Position numbers and translations under genes: made by a program | Notes under the pieces: model-generated | What the model was told of the DNA's origin: nothing | Database searches by the model: none | Seen by the model: the letters and a program-made list of their open reading frames with translations, nothing else | Source of the DNA: Bacillus sp. AFS073361 | GTDB lineage: Bacteria; Bacillota; Bacilli; Bacillales; Cytobacillaceae | Assembly: GCF_002567005.1 (NCBI RefSeq) | Contig: NZ_NUZU01000015.1 | Coordinates: 36,436 to 92,120, forward strand | Reading direction: 5' to 3' | DNA: 55,685 bases | Shown here: positions 35,444-44,664 of the stretch, piece after piece | Layout of the letters: each line of letters opens with the position of its first letter | Numbering within the stretch: the first letter of the stretch is position 1

Positions 35444-36622
35444 TTGATAAAAAAGTATTTAGCACTAATCATGATTTATTTATTCAACTGTCTACCTATT
35501 AAGAAAAATAAAATATTTCTATTTAGTTACTATGGAAGCCAATATGGATGTAGCCCTAAATATATTTCAGAATATATCCATAAAAATTATCCTAAGGAAA
35601 CATTTGATGTGGTGTGGGCTTTCAATGATCTTACTGGGAAAGCACATTTAAACAGTTTTCGAAAGGTAAAGATCATGACACTTAGGTATTTTTATGAACT
35701 ATGCACATCAAAAGTTGTAATTACAAATTTTAGAACGACAGATTTATATGTTAAGAGGAAAAATCAATATTATATTCAAACCTGGCATAGCTCTCTGCGT
35801 TTAAAACAAATAGAAAAAGATGCGGAAGAAGCTCTGCCACAAAACTATATTCGAATGTCTAAAAAGGATTCTGCTAAATGTGATTTATTATTATCTGGAT
35901 GTGAATTTAGTTCGAAAATCTTCAAAAAGTCATTTTGGTATGATGGTGAAATCCTTGAAGTTGGTACACCTAGAAATGATTTACTGTTCAAAGATAATAC
36001 ATATTTAAGAATAAAAGTTCTCCATGATTTAAAGATTGAGGAAAATCGAAAGGTCGTTCTATATGCACCGACATTTAGGAAAGACAATAATCATTTAGAA
36101 ATCTACAACTTGGACTACTCAAACCTTACTGAACGGTTTGAACATAAATTTGGTGGGGAGTGGACCTTTTTAGTCAAATTACATCCGCACTTAATTTCTA
36201 AGTCAAGTGAGCTAAGTTTTGGTGAAAATGTTATTGATGTATCTTCTTATGATGATATTCAAGAACTATTAAGTATTGCAGACGTTTTAATAACAGATTA
36301 TTCATCACTTATGTTTGACTTTTCTATTACTCAAAGACCTTGTTTCTTGTATATACCTGATCTAGTTGAATATATAAAAAAGGATAGAAATTTATATTTT
36401 GATGTTAAGGAATTACCTTTTATTAGTGCCGAGAGCACAAAAGAGTTACTGGATAAAATAGAATACTTTGATAATGAAATGTACAGTCAAAACTTATCAG
36501 AATTTTTTATGCAAGTAGGATCATTTGAAAAGGGAGTGGCAAGTGAGCTCCTACTTAAGCATATAGAAGAGGTTTGCTTTAACGTGAATAGGAGGAATAG
36601 TTATGAAAGAAAAGCAATATAA
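35444..36622 (+). CDS. CDP-glycerol glycerophosphotransferase family protein (TagB/TagF-like)
   Basis: The 392-aa GT-B-like protein has the family marks YYIQTWHSS (about 107-115), VLYAPTFRKD (about 204-213), KLHPHL and VLITDYSSLMFDF (about 284-296, the catalytic-site region). It transfers glycerol phosphate from CDP-glycerol to a lipid-linked or polymer acceptor at the inner face of the membrane. TTG start after AAAGAGGGG. The overlapping tagD gene supplies its donor. The size suggests a single-residue (TagB-like) transferase rather than a full polymerase. Confidence 0.85.
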   Translation: MIKKYLALIMIYLFNCLPIKKNKIFLFSYYGSQYGCSPKYISEYIHKNYPKETFDVVWAFNDLTGKAHLNSFRKVKIMTLRYFYELCTSKVVITNFRTTDLYVKRKNQYYIQTWHSSLRLKQIEKDAEEALPQNYIRMSKKDSAKCDLLLSGCEFSSKIFKKSFWYDGEILEVGTPRNDLLFKDNTYLRIKVLHDLKIEENRKVVLYAPTFRKDNNHLEIYNLDYSNLTERFEHKFGGEWTFLVKLHPHLISKSSELSFGENVIDVSSYDDIQELLSIADVLITDYSSLMFDFSITQRPCFLYIPDLVEYIKKDRNLYFDVKELPFISAESTKELLDKIEYFDNEMYSQNLSEFFMQVGSFEKGVASELLLKHIEEVCFNVNRRNSYERKAI

Positions 36623-37025
36623 AGTTGGCTATACAACTGGAGTATTTGATTTATTTCATGTAGGGCATCTCAATATATTAAAACGAGCAAAAGAACAATG
36701 TGAATATTTAATTGTTGGGGTTAGTACAGATGAATTGGTAATGAAATATAAAAATAAGCTGCCAGTTATTCCGCATAATGAAAGAATGGAGATTGTCGAG
36801 GGTATAAAATATGTTAACGAGGTTGTTCCTCAGACCAATAGGGATAAATTCTTAGCTTGGGAACTACTACAATTTGACGTAATGTTTGTAGGTGACGACT
36901 GGAAGGGAAACGCACTATTTAATGAGGTTGAAAAGAAATTCAATATGGTTGGGGCAGATATTATTTATTTTCCTTATACCCAGGGTGTTTCATCTACCCT
37001 TGTTAAACAAAAAATAACTTTATAA
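36603..37025 (+). CDS. tagD: glycerol-3-phosphate cytidylyltransferase
   Basis: The 140-aa nucleotidylyltransferase carries GYTTGVFDLFHVGHLN (about 8-23, with the HxGH motif), the family YLIVGVSTDELV segment and SSTLVK. It makes CDP-glycerol from CTP and glycerol 3-phosphate. It overlaps the glycerophosphotransferase by 20 bp. Length is about that of B. subtilis TagD (129 aa). This is probably an operon-dedicated copy in addition to a wall teichoic acid tagD elsewhere. Confidence 0.93.
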   Translation: MKEKQYKVGYTTGVFDLFHVGHLNILKRAKEQCEYLIVGVSTDELVMKYKNKLPVIPHNERMEIVEGIKYVNEVVPQTNRDKFLAWELLQFDVMFVGDDWKGNALFNEVEKKFNMVGADIIYFPYTQGVSSTLVKQKITL

Positions 37026-37080
37026 GAACTAAAGCCCTTAATAAATAATATTAGAAAAAGAGTGAGGTGATAAATACTTA

Positions 37081-38271
37081 ATGAAAAAACAACTATTATT
37101 TGTAATAGATTCATTGGATTGTGCAGGGGCAGAAAAAAGTCTGGTAACACTTTTATCGCTTTTAGATTATACCAAACACTCCGTAGACTTAATGCTGTTT
37201 GGACACGGTGGTGAACTTGAGGAATTGCTCCCTACAGAAGTGAAGATTTTAAAGCCATTAAAGTATACAGAATTTGCAGCCTTAGACATAAAGAAGGCAA
37301 TAAAAGATTCAATAAAGGGTGTTGACTTTAAAATGTTATCTTCCAGGATGAAATATTCCATAGGAATACGTAAGAAAAAATATAGCAACGCACAAAAGGC
37401 ACGAGTATTTTGGCAAAGTGTTTCGAATGTGATTGAAAAAAATTCTAAAGAATATGATTTTGCCATTAGTTATGCCCAAGGTATCCCTACATTCTATGTA
37501 GCAGAAAAAGTAAGAGCTAAGAAAAAGTTCGCATGGGTGAATGTAAGTTATAGGTTAGATAAAGTAGAAAAAGATTTTCAAAAAAAATATTATGATGAAT
37601 ACAATAAAATAGTAGCTGTTTCCGATACTACTAAAGAGATATTTCTGGAGACTTTCCCTGCATATTCCAAAAAGGTTGAGGTTATTTATGATATTAACAA
37701 CCCTGAATTTATTATCAAGATGGCTGATTTTGGGCAAGGCTATAAGGACAATTTTGATGGAATCAGGATTCTAACCATTGGTAGATTAGCTCATCAAAAA
37801 GGATATGATCTAGCACTTGAGGCTTGCAAAAAGCTTAAAGAAAAAGGTATTAAATTTAGATGGTATGCTTTAGGAAAGGGACCATTAATAAAAGAAATAG
37901 AGGAAAAAATAATAGAAAATAATTTATCAGACCATTTTGTATTGTTGGGGGTTAAGTCCAATCCATACCCATATATTAAAAATGCTGATATATATGTACA
38001 AACATCGAGATTTGAGGGTTTTGGAATTGCTATTGCAGAAGCGCGGATGCTAAATGTTCCAGTTGTAACTACAAGGTTTGACGCCGTTTACAGTCAAATG
38101 ATAGAAGGGAAAAATGGTCTAGTCGTAGATATGAGTTCAAAAGCAGTTTATGATGGGATACTTAAAATGATAAATGAAATAGAATTAAGGGAAAGTATCG
38201 TTGATTACTTACGCGTCGAAAAAAAAGGAAATATTGAGGAAGTAGAAAAATTTTATAACTTAATAAGTTAA
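37081..38271 (+). CDS. glycosyltransferase (GT4), GGVERSL subfamily
   Basis: This 396-aa GT-B enzyme starts QLLFVIDSLDCAGAEKSLV, with ILTIGRLAHQKGYDLAL (about 230-246), SNPYPYIKNADIYVQTSRFEG (about 297-317) and the AEARMLNVPVV donor-site helix. It is related to the products at 28931 and 38290. The ribosome site is GAGGTGAT. The next gene follows directly. Confidence 0.84.
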   Translation: MKKQLLFVIDSLDCAGAEKSLVTLLSLLDYTKHSVDLMLFGHGGELEELLPTEVKILKPLKYTEFAALDIKKAIKDSIKGVDFKMLSSRMKYSIGIRKKKYSNAQKARVFWQSVSNVIEKNSKEYDFAISYAQGIPTFYVAEKVRAKKKFAWVNVSYRLDKVEKDFQKKYYDEYNKIVAVSDTTKEIFLETFPAYSKKVEVIYDINNPEFIIKMADFGQGYKDNFDGIRILTIGRLAHQKGYDLALEACKKLKEKGIKFRWYALGKGPLIKEIEEKIIENNLSDHFVLLGVKSNPYPYIKNADIYVQTSRFEGFGIAIAEARMLNVPVVTTRFDAVYSQMIEGKNGLVVDMSSKAVYDGILKMINEIELRESIVDYLRVEKKGNIEEVEKFYNLIS

Positions 38272-38289
38272 GTGAAAGCGAGTAATAAT

Positions 38290-39489
38290 ATGAAGAAAAA
38301 AATATTATTTATGCTTATTAACATGAATGTGGGTGGAACTGAAAAAGCGTTGCTCAACATGATAAATGAGATTCCAAAAGAAGAATACGATATTACAGTA
38401 TTAATGCTAGAGAAATACGGTGGCTTTTTAAATTCAATACCAAGTCATGTCCATATTGAATATTTAACCGGATACAAGGATATAAAATATATTTTAAATC
38501 AGCCCCCTCACTTAACCGCTGTAAACTTTCTTAAGTCGGGTAAAGTGATAAAGTCAATGAGTATGTTATTATTCTTCCTACTTTCCAAAATATTGAAGGA
38601 AAGAAGCTTATTTTTTAAGTATCTTTTAAAAGGATATCAAGGAAATGAAATTGAATATGATCTTGCAGTAGCTTATGCCGGCCCAATGGACTTCATAAGC
38701 TTTTTTGTTATAAACAAGATAAAGGCTAAAAAGAAAGTTCAGTGGATACATTTTGACGTGAATAAAATAGGGTTTAATGAAAGGTTTGCCGCTAAAATAT
38801 ATAAAAAATTTGATCGAATTTTTGTTGTTTCCAACCAAGGAAAGGATAAGTTAGTATCTAAATTACCTTTTCTTAAGGAAAAAACAGATACGTTCTTTAA
38901 TTTAATTTCACCAAATGCAATCGATAAAATGGCTAAGGAAGGAATTGGATTTGAGGACAAATTCAAAGGAGTTAGAATACTCACTGTAGGACGGCTAACC
39001 AAAGAGAAGGGACAGGATTTAACTATCCCAGTCCTAGCAAAATTGAAAAATAGTGGATATAACGTTCGATGGTATTGTATAGGGGATGGAGGTGCACGGA
39101 AAGAATATGAAGATTTAATTAATAAAAATAATATTGTGAATGACTTCATATTATTAGGAGCGAATACTAATCCATATCCTTTCATGCAGCAATGTAATAT
39201 ATATGTTCAACCCTCACGCCATGAAGGTTACTGTATTACATTATCTGAAGCAAAGTATTTAAATAAACCCATTATTAGTACTAATTTTACTGGAGCTAAT
39301 GAACAAATTACGAACAATAAGACAGGTTTAATAATTAAATTTGATGAAATAGAAATGTACAATTCTGTAAAAAAACTGCTTGATGATAAAAAATTAAGGG
39401 AAAATATAATAAAAGATTCGAGGTATGAAATTATTTCTCCAACTAAGGAAATTGAGAAGTTTTTAGATATTGTTAATAGTAATAACTAA
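38290..39489 (+). CDS. glycosyltransferase (GT4), GGVERSL subfamily
   Basis: The GT-B enzyme of about 399 aa opens with KILFMLINMNVGGTEKALLN and has RILTVGRLTKEKGQDLTI, NPYPFMQQCNIYVQPSRHEG and SEAKYLNKPII. An in-frame GTG at 38272 adds six residues; neither start has a strong ribosome site, and ATG 38290 matches homologous starts better. Probable tandem duplicate of the gene at 37081. A 187-bp gap follows before the next gene. Confidence 0.84.
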   Translation: MKKKILFMLINMNVGGTEKALLNMINEIPKEEYDITVLMLEKYGGFLNSIPSHVHIEYLTGYKDIKYILNQPPHLTAVNFLKSGKVIKSMSMLLFFLLSKILKERSLFFKYLLKGYQGNEIEYDLAVAYAGPMDFISFFVINKIKAKKKVQWIHFDVNKIGFNERFAAKIYKKFDRIFVVSNQGKDKLVSKLPFLKEKTDTFFNLISPNAIDKMAKEGIGFEDKFKGVRILTVGRLTKEKGQDLTIPVLAKLKNSGYNVRWYCIGDGGARKEYEDLINKNNIVNDFILLGANTNPYPFMQQCNIYVQPSRHEGYCITLSEAKYLNKPIISTNFTGANEQITNNKTGLIIKFDEIEMYNSVKKLLDDKKLRENIIKDSRYEIISPTKEIEKFLDIVNSNN

Positions 39490-39676
39490 AATCCAAAATA
39501 TATAATGTAATTTGGAAACTTTCATCTTACCCTAGTATTACTATGGGTCCTGCTATATTTAATTATATAAAAGGACTTCTTAACACTTTCCTAAAAAATG
39601 TTTCTATAGATGTAAGTCTAAATTATGACACGTAAAAAAACATAAATACTGATTAATCAAGAAAGGAACTTTACTT

Positions 39677-40708
39677 GTGAATCTAAAAATTAGTATTATT
39701 GTTCCAGTATATAAAGTGGAGTTATATATTCGAGAGTGCATTGATTCTATACTTTCACAAACATTTACAGACTTTGAACTCATACTTATAAATGATGGGT
39801 CTCCAGATAATTGCGGGGAAATTTGTGAAGAATATGGTCGGAGGGATAAAAGGGTACAGGTAATTCATAGACAAAATGGTGGTCCAAGTTCTGCCAGAAA
39901 TTTAGGGATAAATGTTGCAAAAGGTGATTATCTAGCCTTTGTGGACAGTGACGATACGATAGAATCAAATATGTACGAAAAAATGTATGCATTAGGGTTA
40001 GAACAGGAAGCTGATATTATTGCATGTGGCTACTTTGAGATAAATCATTTTTCTAATGAAACACTTAAATTAATTTCACCACTAGGAAGTAAATCAATAA
40101 TAAAAGGCAAGCAAATTAAAGAAGATTTAGAAGCATTATTATTAGAAAATAAGATATTGGGTTTTGCTAGTATGTGTAATAAATTATATAAAAGAAGCTT
40201 TATTATTGAAAATAATATATTAATAAATGAAGGGATTAAAATTGCAGAAGACCTTTGTTTTAATTTAATAGCACTTTCCAATGCTAATAAAATTTGCGGA
40301 ATAAATGAGCCTTTCTACAGGTACAGAAGAATTAATCCTGAGAGTTTAATGAATAAAAAAACAGGTGCCTTTGAGTCTCATTTACGTGCAAGAAATGAAA
40401 TACTAAATGTACTTAAAAGTATAAAGGTAAAAGAGGAAGTTTATACAAAATGTTTAAAAATTGAAAATGGCAAGACAGTCAGTGATTATTTGAATCAAAT
40501 AATAAGTGTTCTAAAATCAGACATAAAAATAATCAATAAGTTTCAGAAATTTATCCAATTTACACTTGAAAGAGATTTTATAATTGCAATTAAAAACTAT
40601 GATAATAATATATTGGGATTAAAAGCAAGAATACTTGTAATAATTATCAAATGTTTTCTTAGTATGAAAAAGTTAGTAAGAATAAAAAAATATAATATAA
40701 AAATATAA
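39677..40708 (+). CDS. family 2 glycosyltransferase
   Basis: The 343-aa GT-A enzyme has ISIIVPVYKVELYIRECIDS, INDGSPDNCGEICEEY, NGGPSSARN and the metal motif VDSDDT. GTG start after AAAGGAACT. Similar to its neighbours at 40737 and 34335; the C-terminal half is Lys/Ile-rich. The whole 38-43 kb stretch is noticeably more A+T-rich than the eps core, as in many variable polysaccharide segments. Confidence 0.86.
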   Translation: MNLKISIIVPVYKVELYIRECIDSILSQTFTDFELILINDGSPDNCGEICEEYGRRDKRVQVIHRQNGGPSSARNLGINVAKGDYLAFVDSDDTIESNMYEKMYALGLEQEADIIACGYFEINHFSNETLKLISPLGSKSIIKGKQIKEDLEALLLENKILGFASMCNKLYKRSFIIENNILINEGIKIAEDLCFNLIALSNANKICGINEPFYRYRRINPESLMNKKTGAFESHLRARNEILNVLKSIKVKEEVYTKCLKIENGKTVSDYLNQIISVLKSDIKIINKFQKFIQFTLERDFIIAIKNYDNNILGLKARILVIIIKCFLSMKKLVRIKKYNIKI

Positions 40709-40736
40709 GACCCCTATTTTAGGTTGGAGTGAGAAG

Positions 40737-41675
40737 ATGGATCCTAAAATTTCAATTATCGTACCGGTATACAATGTTGAAAAATATTTAGACAAGTGTA
40801 TAACTTCTATATTAAATCAAACGTTTAGGAACTTTGAATTGATAATTATTAATGATGGATCTAATGATAAAAGTGGTTCTATTTGTGATAAATATGCAAA
40901 CATCGATAAAAGGGTAAAAGTAATTCATCAAAATAACCAAGGTCAAGCAGTTGCAAGAAATAAAGGACTTAAAATTTCCCAGGGAGAGTATATTGGATTT
41001 GTTGATAGTGATGATTGGATAAATCCAGATATGTATAGTTCTCTATATTATTCTTGTGAAACTGAACATTCAGATTTTTCTGTAATCGGTGTTAGAGAAG
41101 TAGATGAGGATGGGAACTATTTAAATAAGTATATTCCCTACGAGATTAGTCTTGGTGAGATATTAAAGAGGGCTTACCCGTGTAATAAACTTTTTAAAAG
41201 AGAACTATTTTTGAATAATAATTTTCTCTTCCCAGAAGGTAAATATTATGAAGATTTGGAACTAATACCAAAATTATATATAAAATGCAAGAAGGCAACT
41301 ATTATAAGTAAAGCATCTTATAATTACTTGAAAAGAAATGGTTCAACGACAAGCAGCAGAGATGCAAAAATTTTAGACAATTTATGGGCATACACAAGTG
41401 TAAAAGAATACCTTAATAAAGAAAATTTATATTACGAATTTAATGTTGAATTTGAAAAAGGAGTTCAATATTTTAAAGAGTATTATAAAAATATACTTTA
41501 TGATTATCCAACTACTTTCTTATTAAAAAATTCAAAATTTATTATAAATGAGTTTAACAAAATAGGAGGCTTGAAAACCAAAGAAATAATAGTATTTCTG
41601 GTTAAACATTTGGAATATGTAATAAAAAAAGAAGGAGCAACACTTTTAAGAAAGTTAAAGGAAAATTTAGTATGA
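40737..41675 (+). CDS. family 2 glycosyltransferase
   Basis: The 312-aa GT-A protein has ISIIVPVYNVEKYLDKCITS, INDGSNDKSGSICDKY, NNQGQAVARNKG and VDSDDWI. It starts 28 bp after the previous gene with GAGTGAGAAG and overlaps the flippase start by 4 bp (ATGA). Confidence 0.86.
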   Translation: MDPKISIIVPVYNVEKYLDKCITSILNQTFRNFELIIINDGSNDKSGSICDKYANIDKRVKVIHQNNQGQAVARNKGLKISQGEYIGFVDSDDWINPDMYSSLYYSCETEHSDFSVIGVREVDEDGNYLNKYIPYEISLGEILKRAYPCNKLFKRELFLNNNFLFPEGKYYEDLELIPKLYIKCKKATIISKASYNYLKRNGSTTSSRDAKILDNLWAYTSVKEYLNKENLYYEFNVEFEKGVQYFKEYYKNILYDYPTTFLLKNSKFIINEFNKIGGLKTKEIIVFLVKHLEYVIKKEGATLLRKLKENLV

Positions 41676-43216
41676 GAACAAAAAATTCATTAAGAAATAT
41701 ATTTATAGGCATTGCTTCTCAAATAATTATTGCTATATTGGGGTTTCTTTCAAGAAAAATATTTTTAGACAGTCTCGGTATAGATTATTTAGGAGTTAAT
41801 GGATTATTAACGAATGTATTGTCTATGATGGCGTTAGTTGAAAGTGGTATAGGGACAAGTATTGTTTATAATTTATACAAACCACTTGCAGAAAACGATA
41901 GAAATAAAATAATTTCATTAGTTCAGTTATATAAAAAAGCATACGGAGTATTAGCAATAATTATTTTTTTATTAAGCCTGATCTTATATCCCTTTTTAGA
42001 TATCTTAATGAAAGATGGTAGTACAGTATCAAATATTACATTAATTTATTTTTTATTTGTAGCAAAAAATATGCTTTCTTATTTAAATGCTCATAAATGG
42101 TCATTAATCAATGCTGATCAAAAAGGATACGTAATAGCTAAAGTAGAATTAATATTTCAAGTTTTAACTACTATAGCAAAGATAGTGGTTCTAATATTAA
42201 CGAGGAATTTTATTCTATACTTATTGATTGAGTTTATATTGTATGCAATCCAAATCAAATACAATAGTAAAATTGTTGAAAAAAGATATCCATATATTAA
42301 AACAAAAGAAAAATACCCAATTGATAAAAATACAAAGGAAAATTTAATAACAAATGTAAAGGCCATGTTATTACATAATATAGGTGGCTATTTAGTTTTT
42401 GGAACTGATAACATTTTAATATCTTCCTTTATAAGTGTAGCAACAGTAGGACTTTATTCAAATTATACAATGATAATGCAACAGTTATCCGGGTTAGCTA
42501 AACCTATCTTGAGTGGTATTGGGGCAAGTGTGGGTAATTTAATTGCTACTGAAAATAGTGAAAAAAACTACTCGGTATTTAATATAACCTATTTGATTAA
42601 CTTTTGGATAATTTCCGTTTGCGTTATTTTTTTATATAACTTATTGGAGCCATTTCTATATTGGTGGCTTGGTAATGGGTACCTTTTAGATAAAATTACT
42701 TTTATTATTATATTAATAAATTTCTATTTAGATGGAATGAGAACCGCAATATCAACATTTAAAAATAAAGCGGGTTTATTTGTACAAGATAAATACTTTC
42801 CCTTAATAGAAGGGGGAATAAACCTAGTTTCATCGCTTATTTTAGTGAAGATTTTTGGCCTTGCAGGAATATTTATAGGAACTACAATAAGTACCATTTT
42901 TACTGTGTTTTGGACTCAGCCAACAATTGTTTATAAGAATTTATTTAAAAAATCGGTTTCATGTTATTTTGTTAAATACGGCTTATATGCTGTTTTAACA
43001 CTTATGACTTGCTATGTTACTACAATTATATCTCATTTTTTTGTGGTTGGTAACAGCTTTATGTCATTAGTTGCAAATGGCATTATTTGTTTAATAGTGC
43101 CGAACCTTATTTACTCATTAATTTTTTATGGAAGTAAAGAATTCCAATTAATAAAAAATACTATAATAAATGGTTTAGTTCCTTTAATTAAAAGAAAGTT
43201 AAAATCTGTAGGTTAA
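41672..43216 (+). CDS. Wzx-type polysaccharide flippase (MATE/MOP superfamily)
   Basis: The 514-aa membrane protein has about 12-14 hydrophobic segments across its length. The opening NIFIGIASQIIIAILGFLSRKIFLDSLGIDYLGVNGLLTNVL is typical of Wzx/RfbX proteins. It moves the lipid-linked repeat unit across the membrane for polymerisation by the EpsG-like Wzy, so it plays the EpsK role. It is the last gene before the strong operon terminator. Confidence 0.88.
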   Translation: MRTKNSLRNIFIGIASQIIIAILGFLSRKIFLDSLGIDYLGVNGLLTNVLSMMALVESGIGTSIVYNLYKPLAENDRNKIISLVQLYKKAYGVLAIIIFLLSLILYPFLDILMKDGSTVSNITLIYFLFVAKNMLSYLNAHKWSLINADQKGYVIAKVELIFQVLTTIAKIVVLILTRNFILYLLIEFILYAIQIKYNSKIVEKRYPYIKTKEKYPIDKNTKENLITNVKAMLLHNIGGYLVFGTDNILISSFISVATVGLYSNYTMIMQQLSGLAKPILSGIGASVGNLIATENSEKNYSVFNITYLINFWIISVCVIFLYNLLEPFLYWWLGNGYLLDKITFIIILINFYLDGMRTAISTFKNKAGLFVQDKYFPLIEGGINLVSSLILVKIFGLAGIFIGTTISTIFTVFWTQPTIVYKNLFKKSVSCYFVKYGLYAVLTLMTCYVTTIISHFFVVGNSFMSLVANGIICLIVPNLIYSLIFYGSKEFQLIKNTIINGLVPLIKRKLKSVG

Positions 43217-43240
43217 TAGCTGGAAAGAGTAGGAAATGAA

Positions 43241-43287
43241 AATAGGCAACTTCTTGCATAAATTATACAAGAAGTTGCCTATTTTTT
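43241..43287 (+). terminator. main terminator of the eps operon
   Basis: A perfect 16-bp stem (AATAGGCAACTTCTTG 43241-43256 with its complement 43268-43283) is followed by T residues, 24 bp past the flippase stop. It is the strongest hairpin in the region and may be the one EAR does not override. The remaining gap to 43481 holds only a weak 5-bp hairpin near 43356. Confidence 0.93.
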
Positions 43288-43481
43288 GAGAATAACATAA
43301 ATTATAAAAATAGAATGTTTTTCAGTACCCTCGTGCAATACCGAGATCATCTGTTAGCAGCATTTGCTATTTTTTAAACTGTCCATATTAATGGGTTACA
43401 GTTCAATTTCCAAAAATTTGAGTTTTATTTCTTTCCTAAAATAAGAAAAAAAGCTCCCTAAATATTAAAGGAGTAAATCAA

Positions 43482-44558
43482 ATGGAGTTTACAAAAAACG
43501 ATATGAAAATAACAAAAGGAGTGGCCATAATATTTATGCTGCTCCTTCATCTTTTTTGCAGGAAGGAAGTTAATGGATTGTATGAGACCTTCCCAGTCGT
43601 AAATGGAGTCCCTATGATTTACTATATTGCTTTGTTTGGCGATGCATGTGTTCCTATGTTTTGCTTTGCAAGTGGATATGGCTTATATGTAAGTATTGAT
43701 AGGGAAAAAGGATCAATTCTAAAGAGGAGTTTCGAAAGGATTCTTAAATTACTTATTAACTATTGGATAGTACTGGTAGTTTTTGTGATGATTGGTTTTT
43801 TATTAGGGAATGCAGAAATTTTCCCAGGAACCCTTACTAAATTTCTTCTCAACTTTTTCGTATTATCAAGTTCCTATAATGGTGCATGGTGGTTTTTACA
43901 GACATATATCATTCTAGTGCTTATAGCACCTCTGCTATTTATAGTAATTAAGAAATATAATTCTATTCTAATATTATTGGTTTCAGGATTTATCTATTTA
44001 ATTTCATATATCCAGCGTATAAATCATGTTCTCGATTTTGGTGATAGCACAGAAATTAGTATGTTTGTGAATTCAATTGTACTGCTTGGTACTTCCCAGT
44101 TACCTTTTATAATTGGCTCCATTTTTGCCAAAGAGAAGATTTATACAAAGATTAATATAATGTTTAATCGAATTGCTATGAAAAATGTAATATGTTTATT
44201 AGGTATTTTCCTGTTAGTTATTATCCATGCCTTTTTTGAATCAATGATTATTGCACCTATTACAGGTATAACGTTTATTTGCTTCTTTAACCTGATTGAT
44301 AAGAGTGCAATGTTTAAAAAGGTACTTGATTTTTTTGGAAATCATTCAACTAATCTTTGGTTTACTCATATGTTTTTTTATATGACAATTTTTCCTAAAC
44401 TAACATTCGGTCCCAAATATCCAATCCTAATTCTTGCATGGTTAATTATCCTTTGCTTGTTTTCATCTTACATAATAAATTTTATTAATAAACCAATTAT
44501 TCGACTCATGGATAAAAAGGTCTCAGTTATCAAATATAATAAAAATGTAATAGGATAA
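43482..44558 (+). CDS. acyltransferase-3 family membrane protein
   Basis: The 358-aa protein has about ten membrane segments and the acyltransferase-3 opening ITKGVAIIFMLLLHLFCR, where the His in LLLHL matches the expected active-site position. SYNGAWWFLQTYIIL (about 131-145) is also typical of the family. Such enzymes acetylate or succinylate surface polysaccharide at the membrane. It lies just after the eps terminator, with AAAGGAG as ribosome site and no clear promoter of its own, and probably decorates the EPS. Substrate not readable. Confidence 0.85.
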   Translation: MEFTKNDMKITKGVAIIFMLLLHLFCRKEVNGLYETFPVVNGVPMIYYIALFGDACVPMFCFASGYGLYVSIDREKGSILKRSFERILKLLINYWIVLVVFVMIGFLLGNAEIFPGTLTKFLLNFFVLSSSYNGAWWFLQTYIILVLIAPLLFIVIKKYNSILILLVSGFIYLISYIQRINHVLDFGDSTEISMFVNSIVLLGTSQLPFIIGSIFAKEKIYTKINIMFNRIAMKNVICLLGIFLLVIIHAFFESMIIAPITGITFICFFNLIDKSAMFKKVLDFFGNHSTNLWFTHMFFYMTIFPKLTFGPKYPILILAWLIILCLFSSYIINFINKPIIRLMDKKVSVIKYNKNVIG

Positions 44559-44664
44559 TATCGTTATAAAAAAGGCATTGTCATAGTATTTCAGACTATG
44601 CACTTACACTTGTTTTCGAATATGTATATAAGGGAGTGAATAAATAAAAAAATGAGGCGATAAG

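Noticed and set aside
38739..39185. 148-aa minus-strand frame
   Set aside because: Shadow of the glycosyltransferase at 38290, whose motifs are clear in the plus frame.
43356..43377. TAGCA/TGCTA hairpin followed by T residues
   Set aside because: Five A+T-rich pairs only, and the strong terminator at 43241 already ends the operon.
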